Positions 7,175 through 12,681 of a stretch of DNA of 12,842 nucleotides are shown piece after piece. The DNA lies in NCBI GenBank assembly GCA_022561355.1, contig JADFRJ010000047.1, positions 1 to 12,842 of the forward strand, in the 5' to 3' direction. The translations under genes and the position numbers were made by a program. The number at the start of each line of letters is the position of its first letter. Position 1 is the first letter of the stretch. Origin of the DNA: Chloroflexota bacterium (GTDB lineage Bacteria > Chloroflexota > Dehalococcoidia > DSTF01 > RBG-16-68-14). The notes under the pieces are model-generated. The model saw only the letters and a list, made by a program, of their open reading frames with translations, was not told the origin of the DNA and searched no databases.

Positions 7175-8359
7175 ATGGCTGAACTACTCTCCATGGGGCT
7201 GTTCGAGAACAGAGGACGTCTGCTCGTCGTTCGCAAGAAGGAAGAAGCGACCCCGTTTGCCGGCAAGTGGCTGCTCCCGGCGGCGCTCGTTGCCGAGGAG
7301 GATTCCGCTGAAGAGGCGCTCGAGCGGCATGCGTTCCGCGACCTCGACGTGCAGACTGGCGCTGTCGAGTTCAGCGAAACGCTCTACTTAGAGGACGAGG
7401 CCCAGCACCAGCGCTACGTCGCGAACGTCTTCCGCGTCGCCGGCTACAAGGGCGACCTGCGCCTGCGCGCCGCCAGCGACTACGATGACGCTCGCTGGCT
7501 GACGAGCGACGAGCTGACCGGCATCGCAATGCCCGACGTGCTGCGCGACTGGCTCCAGTCAGGCCGCCATCAGCCAGATCAGCCCGCGCCCGTGCCGATC
7601 GCCACTGGCGCCACGGCGCCGGACAATCGCACAGCGTGGAACGCGATATCGCGCGCATATCAGGACCGGTATCAGATACCCACCGACAGCATCCAGTGGG
7701 GGCCGTTCTGCCCCAGCGAGAGCGAGCTGCAGCTCCTGGGAGACGTGTCCGGCCTGCGCGCGATCGTCATCGGCTGCGGTGGTGGCCAGGACTGCATCGC
7801 GCTGGCGAAACAGGGCGCGACCGTGATCGGCATCGACCTGTCGGACAAACAGATCGAATACGGCCGCCGCCTCGCCGATCGCGAGGGCGTGCTGGTCACG
7901 CTGCTGCAGGGGAGCGCCGAGCAGCTGCAGGAGATCGAGGATGAGAGCCAGGACCTGGCGGTCTCCGCCCACGCGCTGAACTACGTCGAGCGGGCTGACC
8001 GCGCATTCGCGGAGCTGTTCCGCGTGCTGCGGCCGGGCTCACGTTTCGTCTTTAGCGTCGCCCATCCCTTCGACGCTTGCCTGGAGGGCGGGCCGCCGTT
8101 CGGTGTCATCAAGGGCTACTGGGAGACGCAGCAGGACTGGCAGTGGGAGTTCCCAGAGCGCAGCGCCACGGCCAAGTTCCGCTCTTGGTATCGCTCAGTG
8201 AGCGAATGGTTCTCGCTCCTGACCGATGCGGGCTTTGTCGTCGAGCGAATGCTCGAGCCGCCGGTCGAGGCTGGCGAAAGCCCCTGGGACGGGAGCTACG
8301 ACAAAGAGAAGACGAAGCTGATACCCACGACGCTGATCATCAAGGCGAAGAAGCCATGA
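7175..8359 (+). CDS. Fusion of a degenerate Nudix-like domain and a class I SAM methyltransferase
   Basis: A 394-residue two-domain protein. Residues 1-130 have a Nudix-like fold: LLVVRKKE, then GKWLLPAALVAEE where Nudix proteins have a GKWxLPGG-type segment. The Nudix box has lost its catalytic residues: the Gly pair is Ala-Ala, and the REUxEE glutamates are replaced by RHAFRD (51-56), so hydrolysis is unlikely. After a proline-rich linker (132-150), residues 151-394 form a Rossmann methyltransferase: motif I VIGCGGGQD (198-206), the SAM-binding acidic residue IGIDLS (218-223), and LRPGSRFVFSVAHPF (285-299). It resembles small-molecule methyltransferases of the UbiE type rather than DNA methylases. 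I use the ATG at 7175, 1 base after the trpE stop; an earlier in-frame start at 7070 lies inside trpE. Its stop overlaps a following ATG. Its role in a trp operon is unknown. Confidence 0.8.
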   Translation: MAELLSMGLFENRGRLLVVRKKEEATPFAGKWLLPAALVAEEDSAEEALERHAFRDLDVQTGAVEFSETLYLEDEAQHQRYVANVFRVAGYKGDLRLRAASDYDDARWLTSDELTGIAMPDVLRDWLQSGRHQPDQPAPVPIATGATAPDNRTAWNAISRAYQDRYQIPTDSIQWGPFCPSESELQLLGDVSGLRAIVIGCGGGQDCIALAKQGATVIGIDLSDKQIEYGRRLADREGVLVTLLQGSAEQLQEIEDESQDLAVSAHALNYVERADRAFAELFRVLRPGSRFVFSVAHPFDACLEGGPPFGVIKGYWETQQDWQWEFPERSATAKFRSWYRSVSEWFSLLTDAGFVVERMLEPPVEAGESPWDGSYDKEKTKLIPTTLIIKAKKP

Positions 8360-8442
8360 TGAATCATCTGGTCATTCTGAGCGAAGAGAAGAATCTAACC
8401 CGCCAAGGTGGTGGTCCAGTTTCGACGGAGAGCAGACAGTAG
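8356..8442 (+). CDS. Possible 28-codon ORF bridging the methyltransferase and trpG
   Basis: An ATG at 8356 overlaps the methyltransferase stop (ATGA), and the frame runs 28 codons, starting MMNHLVIL, to a TAG at 8440-8442, two bases before the trpG ATG. It spans the whole gap, so it could couple translation into trpG, whose own ribosome site is weak. The frame also runs through a 26-base repeat, so the peptide may be an accident of that insertion. Nothing suggests a function for the peptide itself. Confidence 0.25.
   Translation: MMNHLVILSEEKNLTRQGGGPVSTESRQ
8371..8396 (+). repeat. Copy of a short interspersed repeat
   Basis: This 26-base stretch begins GTCATTCTGAGCGAAG and ends GAAGAATCT. 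From memory it matches a dispersed intergenic repeat (the CATTCTGAGCGAAGCGAAG family) seen in many genomes, including Chloroflexota. It has short self-complementary ends (ATTCT/AGAAT). Only one copy is in this window, so the repeat status rests on recall. Confidence 0.5.
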
Positions 8443-8444
8443 CG

Positions 8445-9008
8445 ATGCTTTTGCTGATCGACAACTACGATAGCTTTACCTACAACTTATTCCAGTATCT
8501 CAGCGAGCTGGGGGCGGAGGTCCACACCGTCCGCAACGACCAGATCACACCAGACGAGATAGAGGCGCTGGCGCCAGAACGGATCGTTGTCTCGCCGGGG
8601 CCGGGCAGGCCCGACGACGGCGGCATCAGCATCGACGTCATCGGCCGTTTCGCCGGCAAGGTACCCATACTGGGCGTTTGCCTGGGGCACCAGTGCATCG
8701 GCCAGGCGTTTGGCGGCGAGGTGGCCGGCGCGGGCGAGATCATGCACGGCAAGAGCAGCGAGATCGCGCACGATGGGAAGGGCATCTTTCGCGGCCTGCC
8801 GAACCCGTTCGAGGCGATCCGCTACCACTCGCTGGCGATCACGCCGGAGAGCGTGCCGGAGTCGCTGGAGGTGACCGCGCATAGCGATAGCGGCGTGATC
8901 ATGGGCGTGCGCCACCGCGAGTATCCGATCGAGGGCATCCAGTTCCACCCGGAGAGCATCATGACGCCGGTGGGGAAGGACATCCTCAAGAACTTCCTGG
9001 AAATGTGA
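8445..9008 (+). CDS. trpG: Anthranilate synthase glutaminase component
   Basis: A 187-residue class I glutamine amidotransferase, the normal TrpG/PabA length. It releases ammonia from glutamine for TrpE. DNYDSFTYNL (6-15) is the family N-terminal signature, and SPGPGRP is the oxyanion-loop region. GVCLGHQ (77-83) holds the nucleophilic Cys79, and the C-terminal FHPES supplies the catalytic His and Glu. RYHSLA is also typical. The gap before it holds a repeat and a possible small ORF. The best ribosome-site match (GGAG at 8427-8430) is about 14 bases away, unusually far, so translation may depend on coupling. A PabA role for folate synthesis is also possible, but trpE in the same operon favours TrpG. 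Confidence 0.95.
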   Translation: MLLLIDNYDSFTYNLFQYLSELGAEVHTVRNDQITPDEIEALAPERIVVSPGPGRPDDGGISIDVIGRFAGKVPILGVCLGHQCIGQAFGGEVAGAGEIMHGKSSEIAHDGKGIFRGLPNPFEAIRYHSLAITPESVPESLEVTAHSDSGVIMGVRHREYPIEGIQFHPESIMTPVGKDILKNFLEM

Positions 9009-9045
9009 GTGGTATGCTGGAGTCATTCCATTTGGAGGATCAAGC

Positions 9046-9282
9046 ATGGCTCGATTGACGCTCTCGCTGAGCGAAGACCTTCACGAGGATCTTCGGGAAC
9101 TGGCACGACAGAAGGACGCTAGCATGTCGGCCTTACTCCGCTACGCTCTGGACAAGACCTTCGAAGACGAGCTGGACGTTATCGCCGGCAATCGGGCTTT
9201 GGAAGAAGCACGCCGCGATCCGAGCAGCACGATGTCACTTCGGGAGTATGTGGCCAGCCGGAAAGGCAAAGGACGTGGCTGA
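9046..9282 (+). CDS. Small ribbon-helix-helix DNA-binding protein, antitoxin-like
   Basis: A 78-residue protein. The N-terminus RLTLSLSEDLHEDL (3-16) is a beta-strand followed by a helix, and the next helix (about 22-38, DASMSALLRYALDKTF) completes a ribbon-helix-helix (CopG/Arc) fold. Residues 40-78 are charged, a form usual for antitoxins with a partner-binding tail. GGAGG lies about 9 bases before the ATG. It sits between trpG (37 bases upstream) and trpD, a position that interrupts the usual trpG-trpD pair. Its stop overlaps a GTG (9275) opening a short frame, where a toxin gene would normally start. It could be an antitoxin whose toxin has decayed, or a stand-alone regulator. Confidence 0.7.
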   Translation: MARLTLSLSEDLHEDLRELARQKDASMSALLRYALDKTFEDELDVIAGNRALEEARRDPSSTMSLREYVASRKGKGRG

Positions 9283-9331
9283 CGGTAGAGTCACGGCGCT
9301 GTCACCAACTCATCGCGGGGCAAGAGCGTGA
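9275..9331 (+). pseudogene. Possible toxin remnant, 18 codons
   Basis: A GTG at 9275 overlaps the end of the ribbon-helix-helix gene, the arrangement of many antitoxin-toxin pairs. It opens an 18-codon frame, MADGRVTALSPTHRGARA, that ends in a TGA overlapping the GTG start of trpD. The R-V-x-x-L-S-P-T-x-x-R pattern resembles the first strand and helix of RelE/ParE toxins. The match is short and could be chance. Confidence 0.22.
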
Positions 9332-10347
9332 TCGCTGAAGCAATCGCCAAGCTGGTTGACGGCCACGACCTCACCGAAGAGGAGGCCGGCGCTTGCATGG
9401 ACGAGATCATGGCTGAGCAGGCGACTGCGGCCCAGTTCGGCGCCTTCGTCGTCGCGCTGCGCCTCAAGGGCGAGACGGTCGACGAGATCACGGGCATGGC
9501 GCGCGCAATGCGGGACAAAGCGCTGCGGGTCCGAGTCGAAGGGCCGCTGCTCGACACGTGCGGCACGGGCGGCGACGGTAAGGCGACGTTCAATGCCAGC
9601 ACGGCGGCGGCGTTCGTCGCGGCTGGCGCCGGCGCGAAGGTGGCCAAGCATGGCAATCGCGCGATGACGAGCGCCTGCGGTAGCGCCGATGTGCTGGAGG
9701 CTGCAGGAGTGAACTTGTCGCTAGATGCAGATGCTGTTGCGCAATGCATTAATGCAGTCGGTCTCGGCTTCATGTTTGCGCCGGCCCATCATAGCGCCAT
9801 GAAGCATGTTATCAAGGCACGCAAGGAAATCGGAGTGCGCACGGTATTCAACCTGTTGGGGCCACTCACTAATCCGGCTGCCGCGCCCAATCAAATCATC
9901 GGCGTATTCGATCCTGATTGGATCGGGGCCTTGCTGGAAGTGTTAAGAGAGTTGGGCAGCAATCATGTTCTGATCGTGTCGGCGGAAGATGGCCTGGATG
10001 AGATCAGCATCTCTGCGCCGACCCAGGTTGGAGAATTGAAGGATGGGGAAATTAGTAGCTACTCCGTGTCACCTGCTGATTTTGGCATCAGTCAATACGA
10101 CGATTACAGCATGCTGCAAATCGATAGTGTCGAAGCAAGTCTGGCAATGCTGAAGCAGGCACTAAGCTATGAGAATCAAGCGGCAGGAGACATCGTGGCC
10201 TTGAACGCCGGTGCGGCAATCTATGCGGCCAATCTTTGCGACGATCTCGTGGCGGGAGTGGAACGCGCTAAAGCGGTGTTGCACACGGCGGACGCGGTGG
10301 ACAAATTGGAACAGCTGGTGCAGTTCACGCAGTCGGTTGGCGCTTAG
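9328..10347 (+). CDS. trpD: Anthranilate phosphoribosyltransferase, apparently chimeric
   Basis: A 339-residue enzyme that transfers phosphoribose from PRPP to anthranilate, of normal length. GTGGDGKATFNAST (79-92) binds PRPP, KHGNR (107-111) is conserved, VRTVFNLLGPLTNP (170-183) is family signature, and DGLDE (221-225) binds magnesium. All expected sites are present, so the product could be active. The gene is composite. The first 120 or so codons are high-GC and resemble the upstream operon; the rest is about 50% GC with gammaproteobacterial wording such as MFAPAHHSAMKH and APNQIIGVF. It starts at GTG 9328, with only a weak upstream GGGG and no good ATG nearby. The reading frame is intact across the switch. 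I think the two halves come from different organisms. Confidence 0.88.
   Translation: MIAEAIAKLVDGHDLTEEEAGACMDEIMAEQATAAQFGAFVVALRLKGETVDEITGMARAMRDKALRVRVEGPLLDTCGTGGDGKATFNASTAAAFVAAGAGAKVAKHGNRAMTSACGSADVLEAAGVNLSLDADAVAQCINAVGLGFMFAPAHHSAMKHVIKARKEIGVRTVFNLLGPLTNPAAAPNQIIGVFDPDWIGALLEVLRELGSNHVLIVSAEDGLDEISISAPTQVGELKDGEISSYSVSPADFGISQYDDYSMLQIDSVEASLAMLKQALSYENQAAGDIVALNAGAAIYAANLCDDLVAGVERAKAVLHTADAVDKLEQLVQFTQSVGA
9675..9715. other. Inferred junction between two source genomes
   Basis: Base composition changes abruptly here. The line at 9541 has 43 of 60 G or C; the line at 9721 has 30 of 60. Codons change from GC-ending to mixed at about trpD residues 117-130, in the conserved GSADVLEAAGV. 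Everything after it is proteobacterial in content; everything before it is not. No transposase, inverted repeat, tRNA or duplicated target marks the site. A short shared stretch (for example GCCGATGTGCTGGAGGC, 9688-9704) could have served as the crossover or mis-join. Confidence 0.75.
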
Positions 10348-10362
10348 GGATGGATAGATAAA

Positions 10363-11166
10363 TTGTCCAATGCAACCATTCTCGATCGAATAATCGCGCA
10401 CAAACACCGGGAGATAGCCGCGGCTAAGGTGCGTACCTCGTTGGCTGAACTGGAATCATCATTTCCGGCAGCAATCCATGGCCGAGCATTTGCCACTGCC
10501 ATGCGTGAACGAATACAACAACAACAGCCGGCTGTGATTGCGGAAATCAAGAAAGCATCTCCTTCAAAAGGCGTGATTCGAGAACACTTCGAGCCATCGC
10601 TGATTGCTAAAGACTATGCAGAAAACGGCGCCACCTGCCTTTCCATATTGACGGATGAAAAGTACTTCCAGGGGAGTAATGACTACCTGATCGAAGCCAG
10701 AGCGGCATGTGAATTGCCAGTAATAAGAAAGGATTTCATGGTCGATGTTTATCAGATTGCCGAATCCAAGGCCCTCGGTGCAGACTGTATTCTGCTAATT
10801 GTTGCTGCCCTGCAAGCATCACAATTGCAGGAATTGGCGACCTATGCCAACGACATTTCCCTCGATATTCTGGTTGAAGTTCACACTCGAGAAGAACTCG
10901 ATCGAGCGCTAGAGCTGAACACCGATTTATTGGGCATTAACAACAGAAACCTGGATACATTTGAAACCAACTTGCAGACGACACTGGAACTCGCTCAGAA
11001 TATACCTGCTGACAAATTGGTTATTACCGAGAGTGGGATCAGTTCGGTTGATGATGTCAATATTATGATTGAACGTGGCATCTATGGTTTTCTAATTGGT
11101 GAGTCTTTTATGCGCGCCGCCAGTCCGGGAGCGAAGCTGAAAGAGTTGATGTTCAGCAATAATTGA
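10363..11166 (+). CDS. trpC: Indole-3-glycerol phosphate synthase
   Basis: A 267-residue TIM-barrel enzyme that closes the indole ring of indole-3-glycerol phosphate; a single-domain form without the TrpF fusion found in E. coli. IAEIKKASPSKG (59-70) holds the catalytic Glu61 and Lys63, RKDF (122-125) holds Lys123, VEVH holds Glu172, INNRNL (192-197) holds the conserved Asn residues, and ESGI (223-226) and IGESFMR (245-251) form the phosphate site. The chosen start is TTG at 10363, giving the normal N-terminus SNATILDRIIAHK. The nearby ATG at 10370 is out of frame, and upstream AGGG is weak. It follows trpD by 15 bases. Base composition (about 50% GC) matches the right-hand piece, not the trp genes to the left. 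Confidence 0.94.
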   Translation: MSNATILDRIIAHKHREIAAAKVRTSLAELESSFPAAIHGRAFATAMRERIQQQQPAVIAEIKKASPSKGVIREHFEPSLIAKDYAENGATCLSILTDEKYFQGSNDYLIEARAACELPVIRKDFMVDVYQIAESKALGADCILLIVAALQASQLQELATYANDISLDILVEVHTREELDRALELNTDLLGINNRNLDTFETNLQTTLELAQNIPADKLVITESGISSVDDVNIMIERGIYGFLIGESFMRAASPGAKLKELMFSNN

Positions 11167-11284
11167 AACCGTAAGAATAGTCACGGTAAATCCAGCACCA
11201 ATAAAGCTTCGCCTGACAGATGGCAGTAACAGTTAATTTTGGTGTTGCAGATTGCCTGTGTTAGGTGCTGGCGGGAGCTGCGAT
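11167..11284. other. Convergent trpC/vfr spacer with long inverted repeats
   Basis: In this 118-base gap CCAGCACC (11192-11199) is complementary to GGTGCTGG (11264-11271), and a small ACCGT/ACGGT hairpin lies just after trpC. No T run follows on either strand, so a classical intrinsic terminator is not clear. The long-loop repeat may help end both transcripts or may be chance. Confidence 0.35.
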
Positions 11285-11920
11285 TTAACGTGTGCCGAAG
11301 ACTACGATTGTCTTACCCGATACGCTGACCAACCGTTGCTCTTCCAACGCTTTTAGGACACGTCCAGCCATCTCTCTGGAGCAGTTAACGATGCGACCGA
11401 TTTCCTGTCGAGTAATCTTGATCTGCATGCCATCGGGGTGGGTCATTGCATCGGGCTCTTTGCTGAGGTCGATGAGTGCGCGCGCAATTCGACCAGTTAC
11501 ATCGTAGAAGGCGAGATCGCCGACTTTGCGTGTGGTGTTGCGCAAGCGATGTGCCATCTGCTGACCGATGGTGAATACAATCTCTGGGTGAGAACGGATA
11601 TAAGAATTGAAATTGGTATAACTGATCTCGGCGACTTCACAAACAGTTCTGGCACGGCACCAGGCACTGCGTTCTTCCGCCTGTTCGAACAGACCCATCT
11701 CGCCAAAAAAATCGCCTGGGTTTAGATAGGCAATGACAACTTCTTTTCCATCGTCGTCCTCCAGCACCACGGAAACGGATCCTTTGATGATGTAATACAG
11801 GGTATCGCACTTATCGCCTTCATAGATGATTGTGGAGCGGTTCGGGTAGCGCTTGCGATGGCAATGGGATAAGAAATTATCCACGTCCTCGATATGCGGC
11901 GTGATAGCCATTAATGACAT
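11285..11920 (-). CDS. vfr: CRP-family cAMP-binding regulator, Vfr-like
   Basis: A 211-residue transcription regulator. Residues 10-125 form the cyclic-nucleotide-binding beta-barrel, with GDFFGEMGLF (68-77) and RSAWCRAR (84-91) as the cAMP-pocket signature. The C-terminal winged helix-turn-helix is MQIKITRQEIGRIVNCSREM (165-184), followed by GRVLKALEE and ending VVFGTR. The wording is very close to my recollection of Pseudomonas Vfr (STIIY, GDFFGE, DAMTHPDGMQIKITRQEIG). Vfr and CRP control catabolic and virulence genes when cAMP is high. The ATG at 11920 is preceded by AGGAG at about 8 bases; a second ATG three codons in is possible. It runs toward trpC, and its upstream region holds CRP-like half-sites, suggesting self-regulation. 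Confidence 0.92.
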   Translation of the reverse strand: MSLMAITPHIEDVDNFLSHCHRKRYPNRSTIIYEGDKCDTLYYIIKGSVSVVLEDDDGKEVVIAYLNPGDFFGEMGLFEQAEERSAWCRARTVCEVAEISYTNFNSYIRSHPEIVFTIGQQMAHRLRNTTRKVGDLAFYDVTGRIARALIDLSKEPDAMTHPDGMQIKITRQEIGRIVNCSREMAGRVLKALEEQRLVSVSGKTIVVFGTR

Positions 11921-11973
11921 GCGTGCAACTCCTACTTATTAGCTTTACTCAGTGTACACCTTTCGAAGGTATA

Positions 11974-12009
11974 TCACATTTTAGGCGCAAATGTGAGAGT
12001 TCTATCACA
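11974..12009. promoter_or_regulatory. CRP/Vfr-like half-sites in the vfr/OsmC divergent region
   Basis: TCACATTT (11974-11981) and AAATGTGA (11989-11996) form an inverted repeat with a 7-base spacer. The same TGTGA (11992-11996) also pairs with TCACA (12005-12009) across 8 bases. The CRP consensus is TGTGA, 6 bases, TCACA, so the spacing is off by two, but three half-sites in 36 bases directly upstream of a CRP-family gene suggest autoregulation. I could not place a convincing -35/-10 pair for either gene. Confidence 0.42.
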
Positions 12010-12178
12010 ATAATCCAGCAAATCGATTGGCGTCCCGGCTGGATTGAACGCCTTGGTTATTGGGCTGAAAATAGAGCGTATAGGTGAACTATGGTAACCT
12101 TGCGCGCTCGTGTACACCGGTTGTATCGGTGACAGACCACTAATTCTTTATTGTAAAAGATATCATCGAGAAAAGATT

Positions 12179-12616
12179 ATGAAGGGCCGGATAAAATGGA
12201 TCGAAAATGTCATGTTCGTTGCTGAATCTGACAGCGGTCATGCGGTGGTATTGGATGGTGCGCCGGAAGGCGGGGGCAGGAACATGGGCATGCGCCCGAT
12301 GGAATTGATGGCCTTGAGCGTGGGTAGTTGCTCTGCCTATGATGTGCTGACCATTCTGAAGAAGGGGCGGCAACGAATTACCAGTTGCGAAACCGAAGTA
12401 ACGGCGGAGCGTGTCGAAGCCACACCGGCAGTGTTTGAATCCATCCATCTGCATTTTAAACTCGCCGGAGTAGATTTAAGTGAAAAACAGGTAGCGCGCG
12501 CCATTGAATTATCGGCCGATAAATACTGTTCTGCTTCTATCATGCTAAAGAGCGCGGGAGTGAAGGTAACTCACGATTTTGAAATCGTGGTAGAAGATCG
12601 AAATGGTGAGGATTGA
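12179..12616 (+). CDS. OsmC/Ohr-family protein
   Basis: A 145-residue OsmC-like protein, typical length. Family members are dimeric thiol peroxidases that reduce organic hydroperoxides. The two conserved cysteines are present: Cys51 in VGSCSAYD and Cys117 in DKYCSASIM. The GGRNMGMRPMELMALSVGSC stretch is the family signature, and THDFEIV closes it. It matches my recollection of the OsmC-like gene beside vfr in Pseudomonas (PA0653). The start is ATG 12179 (MKGRIKW), which fits homologues; an in-frame GTG at 12110 would add 23 residues with no family resemblance. The ribosome site (GAGAAAAG) is weak. Whether this subgroup really reduces peroxides is not established by the sequence. Confidence 0.9.
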   Translation: MKGRIKWIENVMFVAESDSGHAVVLDGAPEGGGRNMGMRPMELMALSVGSCSAYDVLTILKKGRQRITSCETEVTAERVEATPAVFESIHLHFKLAGVDLSEKQVARAIELSADKYCSASIMLKSAGVKVTHDFEIVVEDRNGED

Positions 12617-12640
12617 AACAGCGGGAATTGAAACACAGAG

Positions 12641-12681
12641 GACTCTAGTCAAGCAGGTAAGTTTAAACTTACATTAGAGTC
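12641..12681. terminator. Nested palindrome between OsmC and coq7, possible two-way terminator
   Basis: GACTCTA (12641-12647) pairs with TAGAGTC (12675-12681), enclosing a perfect 16-base palindrome GTAAGTTTAAACTTAC (12657-12672). The genes on either side converge, so a shared terminator is expected here. The structure is AT-rich, lacks a clear T run and overlaps the coq7 stop codon, so the assignment is uncertain. Confidence 0.38.

Noticed and set aside
2421..8359. A restriction-modification or defence system made of the nuclease-like gene and the methyltransferase
   Set aside because: The methyltransferase resembles small-molecule enzymes, lacks DNA-methylase catalytic motifs such as (D/N)PP(Y/F), and is separated from the nuclease gene by three ordinary trp genes.
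9600..9800. A mobile-element insertion explaining the composition change in trpD
   Set aside because: There is no transposase, terminal repeat, target duplication, tRNA or integrase near the switch, and trpD stays in frame.
12110..12178. GTG 12110 start adding 23 residues to the OsmC-like protein
   Set aside because: The extra residues have no family similarity, and the ATG at 12179 gives the standard N-terminus.
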